A stretch of 64,000 bases of DNA from Candidatus Merdiplasma excrementigallinarum (GCA_018713435.1 DVOS01000022.1:35882-99881); one strand, 5' to 3'. Positions 42,802-52,066 are shown, counted from the stretch's first letter. Program-made: numbers and translations. The notes: a model not told the origin generated them from the sequence alone.

Positions 42802-43911
42802 TTAGACGGTTTTTCTGTACTGCTCCACGATGCTTTGCATCCGGGGCAGTTTTTCTTCCATATCCTTCACCAGACAGAACTGGGTCCTGCACCGGTCCAG
42901 GTTCTGCCCCTCTCTGCTGATTTTAAAATAATGATCTCCTTCCAGGTAATCGGTCAGGAACCGGATGCCGCACTCATAGGTCATCAGGATGGCTCCCATG
43001 GGAAGCATCTCCATCTCTCTGTCTGTCAGCGCTCCGCCGCATCCCTCCATAAAGCCCTTCACATACACCTCGTACAGACGAAGATCGCAGGATACCTTTG
43101 ACAGGTCCCGCTCATCCTCCGCCGCCGTGCTGGCGCCGAACCGGATGGAATCGCCGAAATCATTCACCGCCAGTCCCGGCATCACCGTATCCAGGTCGAT
43201 CACGCAGATGCCCCGCCCTGTCTTTTCGTCAATCATCACATTATTCAGCTTTGTATCGTTGTGGGTGACCCGCAGCGGCAGCTCGCCCCGCTCCTGCTGG
43301 TCGCAGAGCACATGGGCCAGCTCCTCCCGCTCCAGAGCGAAAGAAATCTCCTTCTGCACGCCGGCAGCCCTTCCCAGCGGATCTGCCTGGATGGCTCGCT
43401 GCAGTTTGTGAAACCGGTCCACCGTATTATGAAAATCCGGTATGGTCTCATGAAGCGTATGGGCCGGATAATCCGCCAGCAGCCTCTGAAAATTTCCAAA
43501 AGCCACCGCGCTCTCATAAAAATCCTCTTCCCGTTCCACCTGATCGTAGCAGAAAGCATGTTCAATGGACAAAGACATGCGCCAGTAATCCCCGCTTGCG
43601 TCCACCCAGTAAGGTTTCCCGTCCCTGCCCATAACCAGGTTGATGGTCTCCCTCTGGGGATCTCCGCCCTGCTCCCGGATTTTCTTTTTCAGCCAGGAGG
43701 TCACGCCCATCAGGTTTTCCATCAGTTCTTCCGGCTTTTGAAATACCTGCCGGTTCATCCGCTGCAGAATGCTGCGTCTCTCCCCCTGGGGCGTCCGGTA
43801 GGTAAGCCGGTATGTATCATTGATATGGCCGCTTCCGAAGGGGCAGTATTCCGCAATCTCCCCCTCCATGTCAAAATGACCGGCGGCCTCCAGTATCCGT
43901 TCTCTTTCCAC
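42802..43911 (-). CDS. Sugar 1-kinase of the phosphotransferase (NahK-like) family, second copy
   Basis: A 369-aa paralog of the kinase at 27.9 kb, sharing VTHNDTKLNNVMID, VIDLDTVMPGLAVNDFGDSIRFGASTAAEDERDLSKV and DYLEGDHYF. It should phosphorylate the anomeric carbon of a free sugar. The start is GTG directly after the nucleotidyltransferase stop (TAGGTGG), so the upstream gene's end supplies the ribosome site: strict coupling. Unlike the first copy there is no transporter alongside, so it may act on a sugar made inside the cell or on a shared pool. Confidence 0.85.
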   Translation of the reverse strand: MERERILEAAGHFDMEGEIAEYCPFGSGHINDTYRLTYRTPQGERRSILQRMNRQVFQKPEELMENLMGVTSWLKKKIREQGGDPQRETINLVMGRDGKPYWVDASGDYWRMSLSIEHAFCYDQVEREEDFYESAVAFGNFQRLLADYPAHTLHETIPDFHNTVDRFHKLQRAIQADPLGRAAGVQKEISFALEREELAHVLCDQQERGELPLRVTHNDTKLNNVMIDEKTGRGICVIDLDTVMPGLAVNDFGDSIRFGASTAAEDERDLSKVSCDLRLYEVYVKGFMEGCGGALTDREMEMLPMGAILMTYECGIRFLTDYLEGDHYFKISREGQNLDRCRTQFCLVKDMEEKLPRMQSIVEQYRKTV

Positions 43912-44844
43912 CTACGCTTCCTCCCACAGTTTTTCCGGGTAAACCCCTTTTTCCTTTAACCGGCGGACCGCCTCCATCACCATGGGCTTATCCTCCCGGT
44001 AGGTTACGCCGTACCACCTGTCCATGGATTTTGCCACTTTCACGGAAGCTTTCTTCTCTTTCAGAAGCTCATCCACCACAAAGGGAAGGAAGTACTCGCA
44101 TTTCAGCGGGTTCTTCTCCAGATTTTCATCCAGAAATTTGGGGAACCGCTCTGCCAGTTCTTTCAGGATGCTGGCGGAAAATCCCCACATATTCATGGAC
44201 ACAGTGGCGTCCCCGGGAAGAGAGATCCAGGTCTCCCCCTCATCCTCCGTATAGGCGGCCCCGCCCGGCCGTTTTTCAATCCTGGTTCGCTCATGGATGT
44301 CCTTTAAAAATCCCTGTTCATCCATCTCGCAGACGCCTCTGGCCACATGGCCGTTCTCGGTCAGGGTATTTTCCAGCCGGTAGCCCACCATCATATAGCG
44401 GTACTCATCCGGGCTATCCTGGTTCTGCGTAAGGAAATCCCAGGCCATGGCAAATCCGTGAGGGCCGTAATAATCATCCGCGTTAATCACCACAAAGGGG
44501 CCGTCCACCTCTCCGGCACAGCTTAAGATGGCATGTCCCGTACCCCAGGGTTTTACCCTGCCCTCCGGCACCTGGTAGCCTTCCGGAAGGTTATGCAGAT
44601 CCTGGTACACATAGGACACCTGCACATAACGGCTCACCCGGTCGCCGATCGCCTCCCTAAAATCCGCCTCGTTCTCTTTCTTAATAATAAACACTACTTT
44701 TTCAAATCCCGCCCGGACTGCGTCATAGATGGAAAAATCCATAATGATATGGCCTTCCGGATCCACCGGGTCAATCTGCTTCAGTCCTCCGTAGCGGCTT
44801 CCCATGCCGGCCGCCATCACAACTAAAACCGGTTTTTCTCTCAT
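43912..44844 (-). CDS. Sugar-1-phosphate nucleotidyltransferase, second copy
   Basis: A 310-aa paralog of the enzyme at 29.0 kb, with VVMAAGMGSRYGGLKQIDPV, VKPWGTGHAI and VINADDYYG. It is paired with a kinase in the same order and spacing style as the first pair, so the two-gene module was duplicated as a unit. The ORF track begins at 44925; the ATG at 44844 (AGGAAGACAGGAT upstream) begins the family sequence. Probably a UDP- or other NDP-sugar is made; which is unknown. Confidence 0.86.
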   Translation of the reverse strand: MREKPVLVVMAAGMGSRYGGLKQIDPVDPEGHIIMDFSIYDAVRAGFEKVVFIIKKENEADFREAIGDRVSRYVQVSYVYQDLHNLPEGYQVPEGRVKPWGTGHAILSCAGEVDGPFVVINADDYYGPHGFAMAWDFLTQNQDSPDEYRYMMVGYRLENTLTENGHVARGVCEMDEQGFLKDIHERTRIEKRPGGAAYTEDEGETWISLPGDATVSMNMWGFSASILKELAERFPKFLDENLEKNPLKCEYFLPFVVDELLKEKKASVKVAKSMDRWYGVTYREDKPMVMEAVRRLKEKGVYPEKLWEEA

Positions 44845-44985
44845 ATCCTGTCTTCCTTTCCTGTATCTCCCGCACCGCATTTCCAGAGGATGTCCTGCTT
44901 CAGAGTCAGATGACGCCGGGATCAAAATACTAATTTTTTATTCTATCACATTTCCCATTTTCTGGGAAGTCTTTTCCTTCCGTTT

Positions 44986-46077
44986 TCAGCCAAGGAGAGA
45001 GCCGCTGGCCGGGCTCATGATTTTGCCTGCCGTCATCGCCAGAATATCCGTAATCTCCTGCAGCTTTTCCGTCCGGGGAACGGCATCCGCCTCCAGTTCT
45101 GACAGCTCCGTATCCTGGATGACTGTCACCGCCCGGATCCCCGCCTGGGCCAGATGCCGGATACTGGTGGCATCATCCTGCCGGTACTCCCAGCTGTTTC
45201 TTTCCCCTGAAGCTTCCGTTTCTGCCAGGCTCCCTTCTTCCTGGATTTCGCTCTCTGCCAATCCCTCCTGCCGCAGCAGGTTTCCCAGAAGATTTTCTTC
45301 CCCGTCCGCTGTCAGCAGCACCCAGGGAGCATTTTCCCCGCAGCCCGCCTGCTCAATGTGGATCTGTCCCACAATCCGGCTCCGGTATTCTTCCTCCAGC
45401 GACTCCGTAAACCGGAGGGAACCGTACAGCCCGTCCTCCTCACCGGAAAAAAACAGAAAACAGATGTCCGTATCCGTCTCCAGCCCCGCCAGGATCCGGG
45501 CTGTCTCCAACAGCACCGCCGCGCCGCTTTTATCATTGGCCAGAGGATCCCCCTCCTGGGGAGACGTTTTGGAATCATAATGGGTGCTGATAATCAGTAT
45601 ATCCTGATAGCGGGTCTGCGCGTTGGCTCCCCGCTCCGCAATGATATTGACCCCCGGCGCGTCCACCCCGTTTTCATTTAAAAATCCCTCGTGAAAATTC
45701 TGCTCCGATACGGTATAGCCGTATCCCTCCATGGTCTCTCTGATATAGGCTCCTATATTCAGTTCTCCGTCGGAGCCGGTGGGACTCTCCTCCCGGGTCA
45801 GTTCCGCCAAAAATCCTTCTAATGAGTCCGCACTGGCCGGTTCCAGGACCATCGTCTCCTCCTGTATCACCGGCTCCGTGACCGACTCTGTCTGGGCCTG
45901 TTCCGCCGCCTTCAGCTCCTCCAGATCCTCTCCGGAATGGATGATAAATTCCTCCCCCATATCTTCAATCAGGGGATCTTCCTCCTGGGCCAGAGCCCGG
46001 AAGCCTCCCGCGTATAAATTTCCCGCCGCCAGCAGTCCCGCTGCCAGCAGCCAGATCATGTATCGTTTCTTCTTCAT
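44986..46077 (-). CDS. Secreted M28 family metallopeptidase
   Basis: Exported 363-aa zinc peptidase. A signal peptide (residues 1-30, ending ALA) is followed by an acidic linker and the M28 domain. The zinc ligands and catalytic residues are visible in ISTHYDSK, ANDKSGAAVLLE and FFSGEEDGLYGS. M28 enzymes are mainly aminopeptidases. A Glu/Ser-rich insert near residue 285-300 is not typical. The gene ends 140 bases from the start of the nucleotidyltransferase gene and is downstream of the RluA gene on the same strand. Confidence 0.88.
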   Translation of the reverse strand: MKKKRYMIWLLAAGLLAAGNLYAGGFRALAQEEDPLIEDMGEEFIIHSGEDLEELKAAEQAQTESVTEPVIQEETMVLEPASADSLEGFLAELTREESPTGSDGELNIGAYIRETMEGYGYTVSEQNFHEGFLNENGVDAPGVNIIAERGANAQTRYQDILIISTHYDSKTSPQEGDPLANDKSGAAVLLETARILAGLETDTDICFLFFSGEEDGLYGSLRFTESLEEEYRSRIVGQIHIEQAGCGENAPWVLLTADGEENLLGNLLRQEGLAESEIQEEGSLAETEASGERNSWEYRQDDATSIRHLAQAGIRAVTVIQDTELSELEADAVPRTEKLQEITDILAMTAGKIMSPASGSLLG

Positions 46078-46105
46078 AGCCTGCCTCCTGTCCGTCTTTT
46101 CTTCT

Positions 46106-46999
46106 TCAGACTCCCTCTTTTTCCAGCAGTTTCTTCATATCCTCCGGCAGCGGCGCCTCTATCTCCAGGCTTCTGCCGGTGAAGGGCTGTATCACTCTCG
46201 CCCTGCGGCAGTGAAGGGCCGCCCTCCCTATTTTTCCTGTATCTCCCCCGTAAATTCCATCGCCCAGCAGGGGATGGCCCAAAGCCGCCATATGAACCCG
46301 GATCTGGTGAGTCCGGCCGGTCTTTAGCCTCAGGCTTACCAGATCGGCGCCGTCTCGCCGTTCCAGCACCTGATAGTCTGTCACCGCCGGCAGGCCGTCT
46401 GCCCGCGCTTCCATCTGATTCAGGGCTCCCTCTTTTTTCCCCAGGGGCAGCTCAATCCGCCCTCTCTCCTTCTCCAGATGGCCTTCCGCCAGGGCCCAGT
46501 ACTCCTTTTCCACCCTTCCCGGCTGCCAGAGCCTGGCTGCCGCCGCCTGGTTTTTGGCAAACACCACGATCCCGGAGGTCTCCAGATCCAGCCGCCCTAT
46601 TGCCCGGATCTTCACCTGCAGCTGCCTGCTCTCATAATAATACCGCAGGTAATTGGCCAGCGTATCCTTCCAGTGCCCGTGGGCCGGATGGACTGCCGTG
46701 CCGGCGGGCTTATTTACCGCCGCCAGATCTTCGTCCTCATAGAGGATCTCCAGGGGGCCGCAAACCGTCTCCAGGTCCTGGGAGCCGGTCTCCCGCTCCT
46801 CCAGCAGCACCTGCAGCCGGTCTCCCTCCCGGACTTTTTCTGCGGTTCTCACCCGGACTCCGTTCAGACAGATCCCCTCCTGCCGATACCTGGCACTGCG
46901 GATCTGATGCGGGGTCAGCCCTATCCTTTTTCTTAAAATATCCTCCACCCGGCCCGGCAGATCCGAAGCCGCTACGGTGTATTCCACTCTCTTTTCCAT
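46106..46999 (-). CDS. RluA family pseudouridine synthase
   Basis: RNA pseudouridine synthase of 297 aa. The N-terminal S4 RNA-binding domain (RVEDILRKRIGLTPHQIRSARYRQEGICLNG) precedes the catalytic domain with the active-site aspartate in AIGRLDLETSGIVVFAKN (Gly replaces the usual His before RLD). TGRTHQIRVHMAALGHPLLGD closes the core. The track start at 47101 lies upstream of a TATACT -10 box, so the ATG at 46999 is more likely, though its ribosome site is weak. Likely modifies 23S rRNA. Confidence 0.9.
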   Translation of the reverse strand: MEKRVEYTVAASDLPGRVEDILRKRIGLTPHQIRSARYRQEGICLNGVRVRTAEKVREGDRLQVLLEERETGSQDLETVCGPLEILYEDEDLAAVNKPAGTAVHPAHGHWKDTLANYLRYYYESRQLQVKIRAIGRLDLETSGIVVFAKNQAAAARLWQPGRVEKEYWALAEGHLEKERGRIELPLGKKEGALNQMEARADGLPAVTDYQVLERRDGADLVSLRLKTGRTHQIRVHMAALGHPLLGDGIYGGDTGKIGRAALHCRRARVIQPFTGRSLEIEAPLPEDMKKLLEKEGV

Positions 47000-47108
47000 A
47001 TCACGATTGTAGCAGATCCCGGGCTTTCGCGCCAGTCTGATTTCTCTGCCGCTATTTGCAGTATAATTTATAAATATACATACTTCCTTAAGTTTTTTCA
47101 TCCCCTTC

Positions 47109-47137
47109 TTGACTCCCTCTTTTGCCGGTGGTAAACT
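47109..47137 (+). promoter_or_regulatory. Promoter of ilvE
   Basis: TTGACT (47109-47114), 17-base spacer, TAAACT (47132-47137); the leader to the ATG at 47212 is about 70 bases, with AAAGGAG before the start. Confidence 0.7.
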
Positions 47138-47211
47138 GTTTTCAATAACGTCCGGGGGATTTTCCCGTGTAAGATTCGGCGTTAAATTTTTTAAAAAGGA
47201 GTCCTGGTATT

Positions 47212-48237
47212 ATGGAAAAGAAAAATATCGACTGGTCAAATCTGGGATTCGGCTATGTGCCTACCGACAAAAGATTTGTATCCAACTACAAGAACGGCGC
47301 CTGGGATGAGGGAACTCTTACCTCTGATCCCAACGTGGTAATCAGCGAATGTGCCGGCGTTCTTCAGTACTCCCAGTCCTGCTTTGAGGGACTGAAAGCC
47401 TATACCACCGAGGATGGACATATTGTGATTTTCCGTCCCGACATGAACGCGGCCCGTATGAAAGATTCCTGCAAACGGCTGGAAATGCCTGTATATCCGG
47501 AGGATAAATGGGTGGAGGCAGTAGTGTCTGTTGTAAAGGCCAATGACGCCTATGTGCCCCCCTACGGTTCCGGCGCCACCCTGTATCTGCGGCCCTATAT
47601 GTTCGGCAGCGACGCCGTTATCGGCGTGCATCCCTCCGCGGAATATCAGTTCCGTATTTTCTGCACCCCGGTAGGTCCCTACTTCAAGGGCGGCGCCAAG
47701 CCCATCACCATCCGGGTCAGCGACTATGACCGGGCAGCTCCCCACGGAACCGGCAATATCAAGGCGGGCCTGAACTATGCCATGAGCCTGTATCCCATCA
47801 TGGAGGCCCACAGACAGGGATTTGACGAGAATATGTATCTGGATCCCGCCACCAGAACCAAAGTGGAAGAGACCGGCGGTGCCAACTTCCTGTTCGTCAC
47901 CAAAGACGGAAAAGTGGTGACCCCCAAATCAGACAGCATTCTTCCCTCCATCACCCGCCGTTCCCTGGTGTATGTAGCCAGAGAGTATCTGGGCCTGGAA
48001 GTGGAAGAACGGGAAGTATACTTTGACGAGGTAAAAGATTTCGCGGAGTGCGGTCTGTGCGGTACCGCTGCCGTCATCTCCCCGGTGGGAAAAATCGTGG
48101 ATCACGGCAAAGAGATCTGCATACCCAGCGGTATGGAAAAGATGGGTGAGATCACCCAGAAACTGTACGACACCCTGACCGGCATCCAGATGGGACGGAT
48201 CAAAGCCCCGGAGGGATGGATTAAAGTGGTAGAATAA
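47212..48237 (+). CDS. ilvE: Branched-chain amino acid aminotransferase
   Basis: Class IV PLP-dependent transaminase of 341 aa, last step of leucine, isoleucine and valine synthesis. The PLP lysine is in NIKAGLNYAMSL. Other family markers are LYLRPYMFGSD, EETGGANFLFV and CGTAAVISPVG. It belongs to the longer, eukaryote-like BCAT branch (BCAT_beta_family). Single gene with its own promoter; element B (copy 2) follows 28 bases after the stop. Confidence 0.95.
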   Translation: MEKKNIDWSNLGFGYVPTDKRFVSNYKNGAWDEGTLTSDPNVVISECAGVLQYSQSCFEGLKAYTTEDGHIVIFRPDMNAARMKDSCKRLEMPVYPEDKWVEAVVSVVKANDAYVPPYGSGATLYLRPYMFGSDAVIGVHPSAEYQFRIFCTPVGPYFKGGAKPITIRVSDYDRAAPHGTGNIKAGLNYAMSLYPIMEAHRQGFDENMYLDPATRTKVEETGGANFLFVTKDGKVVTPKSDSILPSITRRSLVYVAREYLGLEVEEREVYFDEVKDFAECGLCGTAAVISPVGKIVDHGKEICIPSGMEKMGEITQKLYDTLTGIQMGRIKAPEGWIKVVE

Positions 48238-48264
48238 TAAAACAGAATAACGCCAAGATACAAA

Positions 48265-48386
48265 AAGCTTCCTGACACCCGGTGTTCACCTTGTCCTCCT
48301 GACAGCTGTCCGCACAGGTCGGAATCATCCGCCCTGTACGGAACATCTGTCTCGGACATGTGTACACCTGGGTGTACAGGAAGCTT
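48265..48386. repeat. Dispersed structured repeat, element B, copy 2
   Basis: Outer stem AAGCTTCCTG/CAGGAAGCTT encloses the conserved core GGTGTTCACCTTGTCC ... ACATCTGTCTCGGACATG. The inner hairpin is CCGCACAGGTCGGA/TCCGCCCTGTACGG. It lies between the convergent ilvE and lysC genes and runs into CTTTCTTTT, so it can double as a terminator. Confidence 0.85.
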
Positions 48387-48485
48387 TCTTTTATCTTCCG
48401 CGTTAACTGCTTTATGACTCCGCCCTGCTGCGGCATCGGCAAAACTGCCGGCAGCGCCAAAGCCGTCCGGCTGCCCGCAGCGGCT

Positions 48486-49805
48486 TTACAGCTGGGTGGT
48501 TACGAAGATGTCGTAGATGGCCCGGATGGCTACCTCGAAATCCAGGTCCCGCACGCCGATGATGATGTTCAGCTCGCTGGAGCCCTGGTCGATCATCTTG
48601 ATGTTGATGTTGGCGTGGGCCAGAGCGGAGAAAATCCGGCCTGCCGTTCCCTTGGTGGCTTTCATGCCCCGTCCCACAATGGCGATCAGGGCCAGGTTGG
48701 ACTCAAGGTCAATGGAATCCGGATGAACCGCCCGGTGGATGCCGGAGATTACGTTCTGCTCCTTCTCCTCAAACTCGGACTGGTGCACCAGCACCGTGTA
48801 GGTGTCGATGCCGGAGGGGGTGTGCTCGAAGGAGATTCCGTTCTCCTCGAAAACCTGCAGCACCTTGCGGCCGAAACCGATCTCCGTGTTCATCATCTCT
48901 TTTTCAATATTGATGGCGCAGAAGCCCTTCTTTCCGGCAATTCCCGTAATCACATATTTCGGCTGCCGGCAGGTGCTCTCCACAATCATGGTTCCCTTGT
49001 CCTGGGGCCGGTTGGTGTTGCGGATATTGATGGGAATGCCTTCCTGTCTCACCGGGAAGATGGCCTCCTCGTGCATCACGCTGGCGCCCATGTAGGCAAG
49101 CTCCCGCAGTTCCCGGTAGGTGATGGTTTCAATGGGCTCCGGATTTTTCACCACATGGGGATCCGTCACCAGCACGCCGGACACGTCCGTCCAGTTCTCG
49201 TACACATCCGCCTTCACGGCCCGGGCCACAATGGAACCGGTAATATCCGATCCGCCCCGGGAGAAGGTCTTGATGCTGCCGTCCGGCATGGCTCCGTAAA
49301 AGCCGGGGATCACCGCATTGTCCATGTTTTTCAGCCTCTGGCGCATCACCTCGTTGGTGTGCTCGGCGTCAAAATTGCCTCTCTCGTCAAACAGCACCAC
49401 TTCCGCCGCGTCGATAAATTTAAAGCCCAGATATTTGGCCATCACCAGGCCGTTCAGATACTCGCCCCGGGAGGCGGCGTAATCCCGCCCCGCCTGACGC
49501 TGGAAATAATCCCGCATCACCGCGAACTCTTCATCCAGATTCAGATCCAGCTCCAGTCCCTCAATAATCTCCTGGTACCGGGCCTGGATCTCTTTCAGCC
49601 GGCCGTCGATGTCCTCCCCGGCCGCCGCCGCGTCATAGCACCGGTACAGCAGATCCGTCACTTTCACATCATCGGAATAGCGCTTTCCGGGAGCCGAGGG
49701 CACCACAAATCTTCTGGTCTCATCCGCATGGATAATATCCGCCACTTTCTTCATCTGCCCCGCGCTGGCCAGGGAACTTCCGCCGAATTTCGCAACTTTT
49801 TTCAT
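48486..49805 (-). CDS. lysC: Aspartate kinase
   Basis: First enzyme of the aspartate pathway, phosphorylating aspartate for lysine, threonine and methionine synthesis; 439 aa. It begins KKVAKFGGSSLASAGQ (kinase P-loop-like motif) and has SRGGSDITGSIVARAV. Two C-terminal ACT domains (about 300-440, for example GIDTYTVLVHQ and NINIKMIDQGSSELNI) bind the feedback amino acid. The ATG at 49805 has GGAGTATGATT before it. It is the third gene of the riboswitch-controlled dapA-dapB-lysC operon, so lysine would control it both by RNA and probably by feedback. Confidence 0.95.
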   Translation of the reverse strand: MKKVAKFGGSSLASAGQMKKVADIIHADETRRFVVPSAPGKRYSDDVKVTDLLYRCYDAAAAGEDIDGRLKEIQARYQEIIEGLELDLNLDEEFAVMRDYFQRQAGRDYAASRGEYLNGLVMAKYLGFKFIDAAEVVLFDERGNFDAEHTNEVMRQRLKNMDNAVIPGFYGAMPDGSIKTFSRGGSDITGSIVARAVKADVYENWTDVSGVLVTDPHVVKNPEPIETITYRELRELAYMGASVMHEEAIFPVRQEGIPINIRNTNRPQDKGTMIVESTCRQPKYVITGIAGKKGFCAINIEKEMMNTEIGFGRKVLQVFEENGISFEHTPSGIDTYTVLVHQSEFEEKEQNVISGIHRAVHPDSIDLESNLALIAIVGRGMKATKGTAGRIFSALAHANINIKMIDQGSSELNIIIGVRDLDFEVAIRAIYDIFVTTQL

Positions 49806-49909
49806 AATCATACTCCTCACGGGATCCGGAAGATCCCTGCTTTTCCTTCTGTTTTTTATCTCCGGGTTTTTCCGGGCCCTATTTTTCTTCCCGGTTCTCT
49901 TCCTGCCGT

Positions 49910-50668
49910 TCAGCCTTCAATCACATCGCTCATCTGGTAGAAGCCTGCCGGCTTTCCGGCCAGATATTTGGCAGCCTGTACGGCTCCCTTGGCAAATACC
50001 CCCTTGGAATAGGCGGTGTGGGTAAACTCAATGGTCTCGTCCAGTCCCGCGAACAGCACCTCATGGATCCCCACGATGTTGCCGCCCCGCACAGCAGAAA
50101 TACCCAGCTCCTTCTTGTCTCTAGGGCAATAGTCCTGGCTGCGGTCATACTTATAGGTATACGCGTGGTCCAGCGCCTCATTGATGCTGTCCGCCAGAGC
50201 CAGGGCGGTTCCGCTGGGCGCGTCCTTCTTCAGGTTATGGTGCTTCTCCACAATCTCGATATCAAATCCCGCGGGAGCCAGAGTTCTGGCCGCGTCCTGC
50301 AGCAGCTTCAGCAGCAGGTTGATGCCCAGGGACATATTGGCAGAGCGCAGCACCGCCACCTTTTTGCTGTCCTCATCCAGCCTCTTAAGCTGCTCCTCGC
50401 TCAGGCCGGTGGTGCACACCACCACAGGGATCTGACGGGACACGCTGTAATCCATCATAGAATCAAACACCGCCGGGGAAGAAAAATCCACAATCACATC
50501 CGCCGGCACGTCGCATTCCTCAAACCGGGCAAACACCGGATAGGGGTTTGTCCCCCCATCCCTCACGTCAATTCCCGCCGCAATCTCAATATCCGGATCC
50601 TGGGCGGCAATTCCGGTGATGGTCTGTCCCATATGTCCGCTGCATCCGCTTAAAATCATTCTTACCAT
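49910..50668 (-). CDS. dapB: 4-hydroxy-tetrahydrodipicolinate reductase
   Basis: Second dedicated step of diaminopimelate/lysine synthesis; 252 aa. The Rossmann motif is ILSGCSGHMGQTI and the catalytic region EIVEKHHNLKKDAPSGTALA. The ATG at 50668 begins the family sequence; the ribosome site is modest, with a GGCACGG/CCGTGCC hairpin (about 50683-50700) in the dapA-dapB gap. It is translated from the middle of the operon. Confidence 0.95.
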   Translation of the reverse strand: MVRMILSGCSGHMGQTITGIAAQDPDIEIAAGIDVRDGGTNPYPVFARFEECDVPADVIVDFSSPAVFDSMMDYSVSRQIPVVVCTTGLSEEQLKRLDEDSKKVAVLRSANMSLGINLLLKLLQDAARTLAPAGFDIEIVEKHHNLKKDAPSGTALALADSINEALDHAYTYKYDRSQDYCPRDKKELGISAVRGGNIVGIHEVLFAGLDETIEFTHTAYSKGVFAKGAVQAAKYLAGKPAGFYQMSDVIEG

Positions 50669-50752
50669 CTCAAATATGAGGCACGGCCTCTGCCGTGCCC
50701 TCTCCTTTCTTTCGGTATAACCGGCTTTCACTGAAAAGCCTTCGTCCGCCTG

Positions 50753-51637
50753 TTACAGAATCCCGTAATCTTTCATGGCCTTCTTCAGCCGCTCCACGTT
50801 CTTCTCTTCCATCTCGCACAGAGGCCCTCTCATGGGACCTACCTCTTTGCCCATCAGATTCAGGGCCGTCTTCACCGGGATGGGGTTCACCTCGCAGAAC
50901 AGGGCGTCGATCAGCTCAATGGCTTCCAGCTGCATCCGGCGGCTCTTCTCCACATCCCCCGCCAGGTAGGAAGCTGCGATTTCATGGGTCTTTGCCGGCG
51001 CCACGTTGGAAAGAACCGAAATCACGCCCTTTCCTCCCAGGGACATAATGGGCACGATCTGGTCGTCGTTGCCGGAATACAGTTCAATCTGGTCCCCCAC
51101 CAGGCTCATCAGCTTGGCCACCTGGGAAATATTGCCGCTGGCCTCCTTGATGCCCACGATATTGTCCACGCTCTTCACCAGATCCGCCATGGTCTCCGGC
51201 AGCACGTTGCAGCCGGTCCGGCTGGGCACGTTGTAGACAATCACCGGAATCTTCACCGCGTTGGCTATGGCGGTATAATGGATCTTCAGTCCCTTCTGGG
51301 TGGCCTTGTTATAGTAGGGGGTCACCAGAAGTAGGGCGTCCGCTCCGTAGGATTCCGCCTCCTTAGACAGATAAATCGCCGTCTCCGTACAGTTGGAGCC
51401 GGTGCCCGCAATCACCGGGATGCGGTGGTTTACCTTCTCCACCGTATATTTGATGGCTGCCAGATGCTCCTCATGGGTCAGCGTGGAGGATTCCCCCGTG
51501 GTTCCGCAGATAATCACAGCATCCGTACCCGCGCTGATCTGTTCCTCCAGCAGCTCTCCCAGCTTTTCAAAATTAACAGTTCCGTCCTCATGCATGGGTG
51601 TGACAATGGCCACGCCTGCCCCTGTAAACACTGACAT
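50753..51637 (-). CDS. dapA: 4-hydroxy-tetrahydrodipicolinate synthase
   Basis: Condenses pyruvate and aspartate semialdehyde in the lysine pathway; 294 aa. Markers are [14 protein letters not shown], the tyrosine region [15 protein letters not shown] and the Schiff-base lysine in VGIKEASGN. The ATG at 51637 has AGGAGGTAGAGAG upstream. The longer track start would run into the leader. First gene of the operon, preceded by a lysine riboswitch and terminator. Confidence 0.96.
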   Translation of the reverse strand: MSVFTGAGVAIVTPMHEDGTVNFEKLGELLEEQISAGTDAVIICGTTGESSTLTHEEHLAAIKYTVEKVNHRIPVIAGTGSNCTETAIYLSKEAESYGADALLLVTPYYNKATQKGLKIHYTAIANAVKIPVIVYNVPSRTGCNVLPETMADLVKSVDNIVGIKEASGNISQVAKLMSLVGDQIELYSGNDDQIVPIMSLGGKGVISVLSNVAPAKTHEIAASYLAGDVEKSRRMQLEAIELIDALFCEVNPIPVKTALNLMGKEVGPMRGPLCEMEEKNVERLKKAMKDYGIL

Positions 51638-51671
51638 CTCTCTACCTCCTGTACTCGTCTGAAGCCTTTCC

Positions 51672-51791
51672 GCCCGGCTGCTTGGCTCGCTGCCCGCAAA
51701 ATCAAATCTCCGCTGCAGGCAGCTGGACATTTGACTCTCGCGGCGCTCGCCAAATATTCATGCCAGCATGACTGCTTGGCTCGCTGCCCGC
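51672..51791. repeat. Direct-repeat element in the dapA leader
   Basis: CTGCTTGGCTCGCTGCCCGC occurs at 51678-51697 and again at 51772-51791. Between them lie TCAAAT...ATTTGA and CATGCCAGCATG inverted repeats. The block separates the riboswitch terminator from the dapA ribosome site and is not needed for known riboswitch function; it looks like an inserted dispersed repeat. Confidence 0.7.
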
Positions 51792-51795
51792 GGAA

Positions 51796-51826
51796 ATAAA
51801 AAGGGCAGATACTTTCGCACCCACCC
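51796..51826 (-). terminator. Riboswitch-linked terminator before dapA
   Basis: Minus strand GGGTGGGT/ATCTGCCC stem (two G-T pairs) followed by TTTTTATTT, 30-60 bases beyond the lysine aptamer, in the place of a lysine-controlled transcription terminator. Confidence 0.78.
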
Positions 51827-51853
51827 AAAGAATCCATCTTACGTTACATTCTT

Positions 51854-52017
51854 CGATAGCGCTCCATCTCATCGATGGCAGTCACATGATTATTCACCCT
51901 GTGCCCAAGCATACAGGTTCAGGCTCTGTATCCTTTCGGCGTTTTCCCCTTTCCCTGGCCTTCCGCTGTACCTGAATACATCCGGTCAATTACTCATGAA
52001 ACACGCAACCTCTATCT
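51854..52017 (-). promoter_or_regulatory. Lysine riboswitch (L box)
   Basis: On the minus strand the leader begins GATAGAGGTTGCG, then has CATGAGTAATTG, GGGAAAGGGG...CGCCGAA, GAATAAT, GTGACTG and ends GGAGCGCTATC. These are the conserved blocks of the lysine aptamer in the same order as in the Bacillus subtilis lysC leader, and GATAG/CTATC closes the P1 stem. It controls dapA, the first gene of the lysine operon. Confidence 0.92.
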
Positions 52018-52027
52018 AATTAAAATA

Positions 52028-52056
52028 ACTATATCATCCCGGTAAATCCTTGTCAA
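52028..52056 (-). promoter_or_regulatory. Promoter of the dapA-dapB-lysC operon
   Basis: TTGACA (52051-52056), 17-base spacer, TATAGT (52028-52033) on the minus strand, about 12 bases before the start of the lysine aptamer. Confidence 0.88.
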
Positions 52057-52066
52057 CCGCTTTGGA

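Noticed and set aside
48360-49940. 526-aa plus-strand frame over lysC
   Set aside because: Antisense shadow of aspartate kinase; no family features.
51672-51791. Second riboswitch before dapA
   Set aside because: The block is a direct-repeat element without conserved aptamer motifs; the lysine aptamer is upstream of it.
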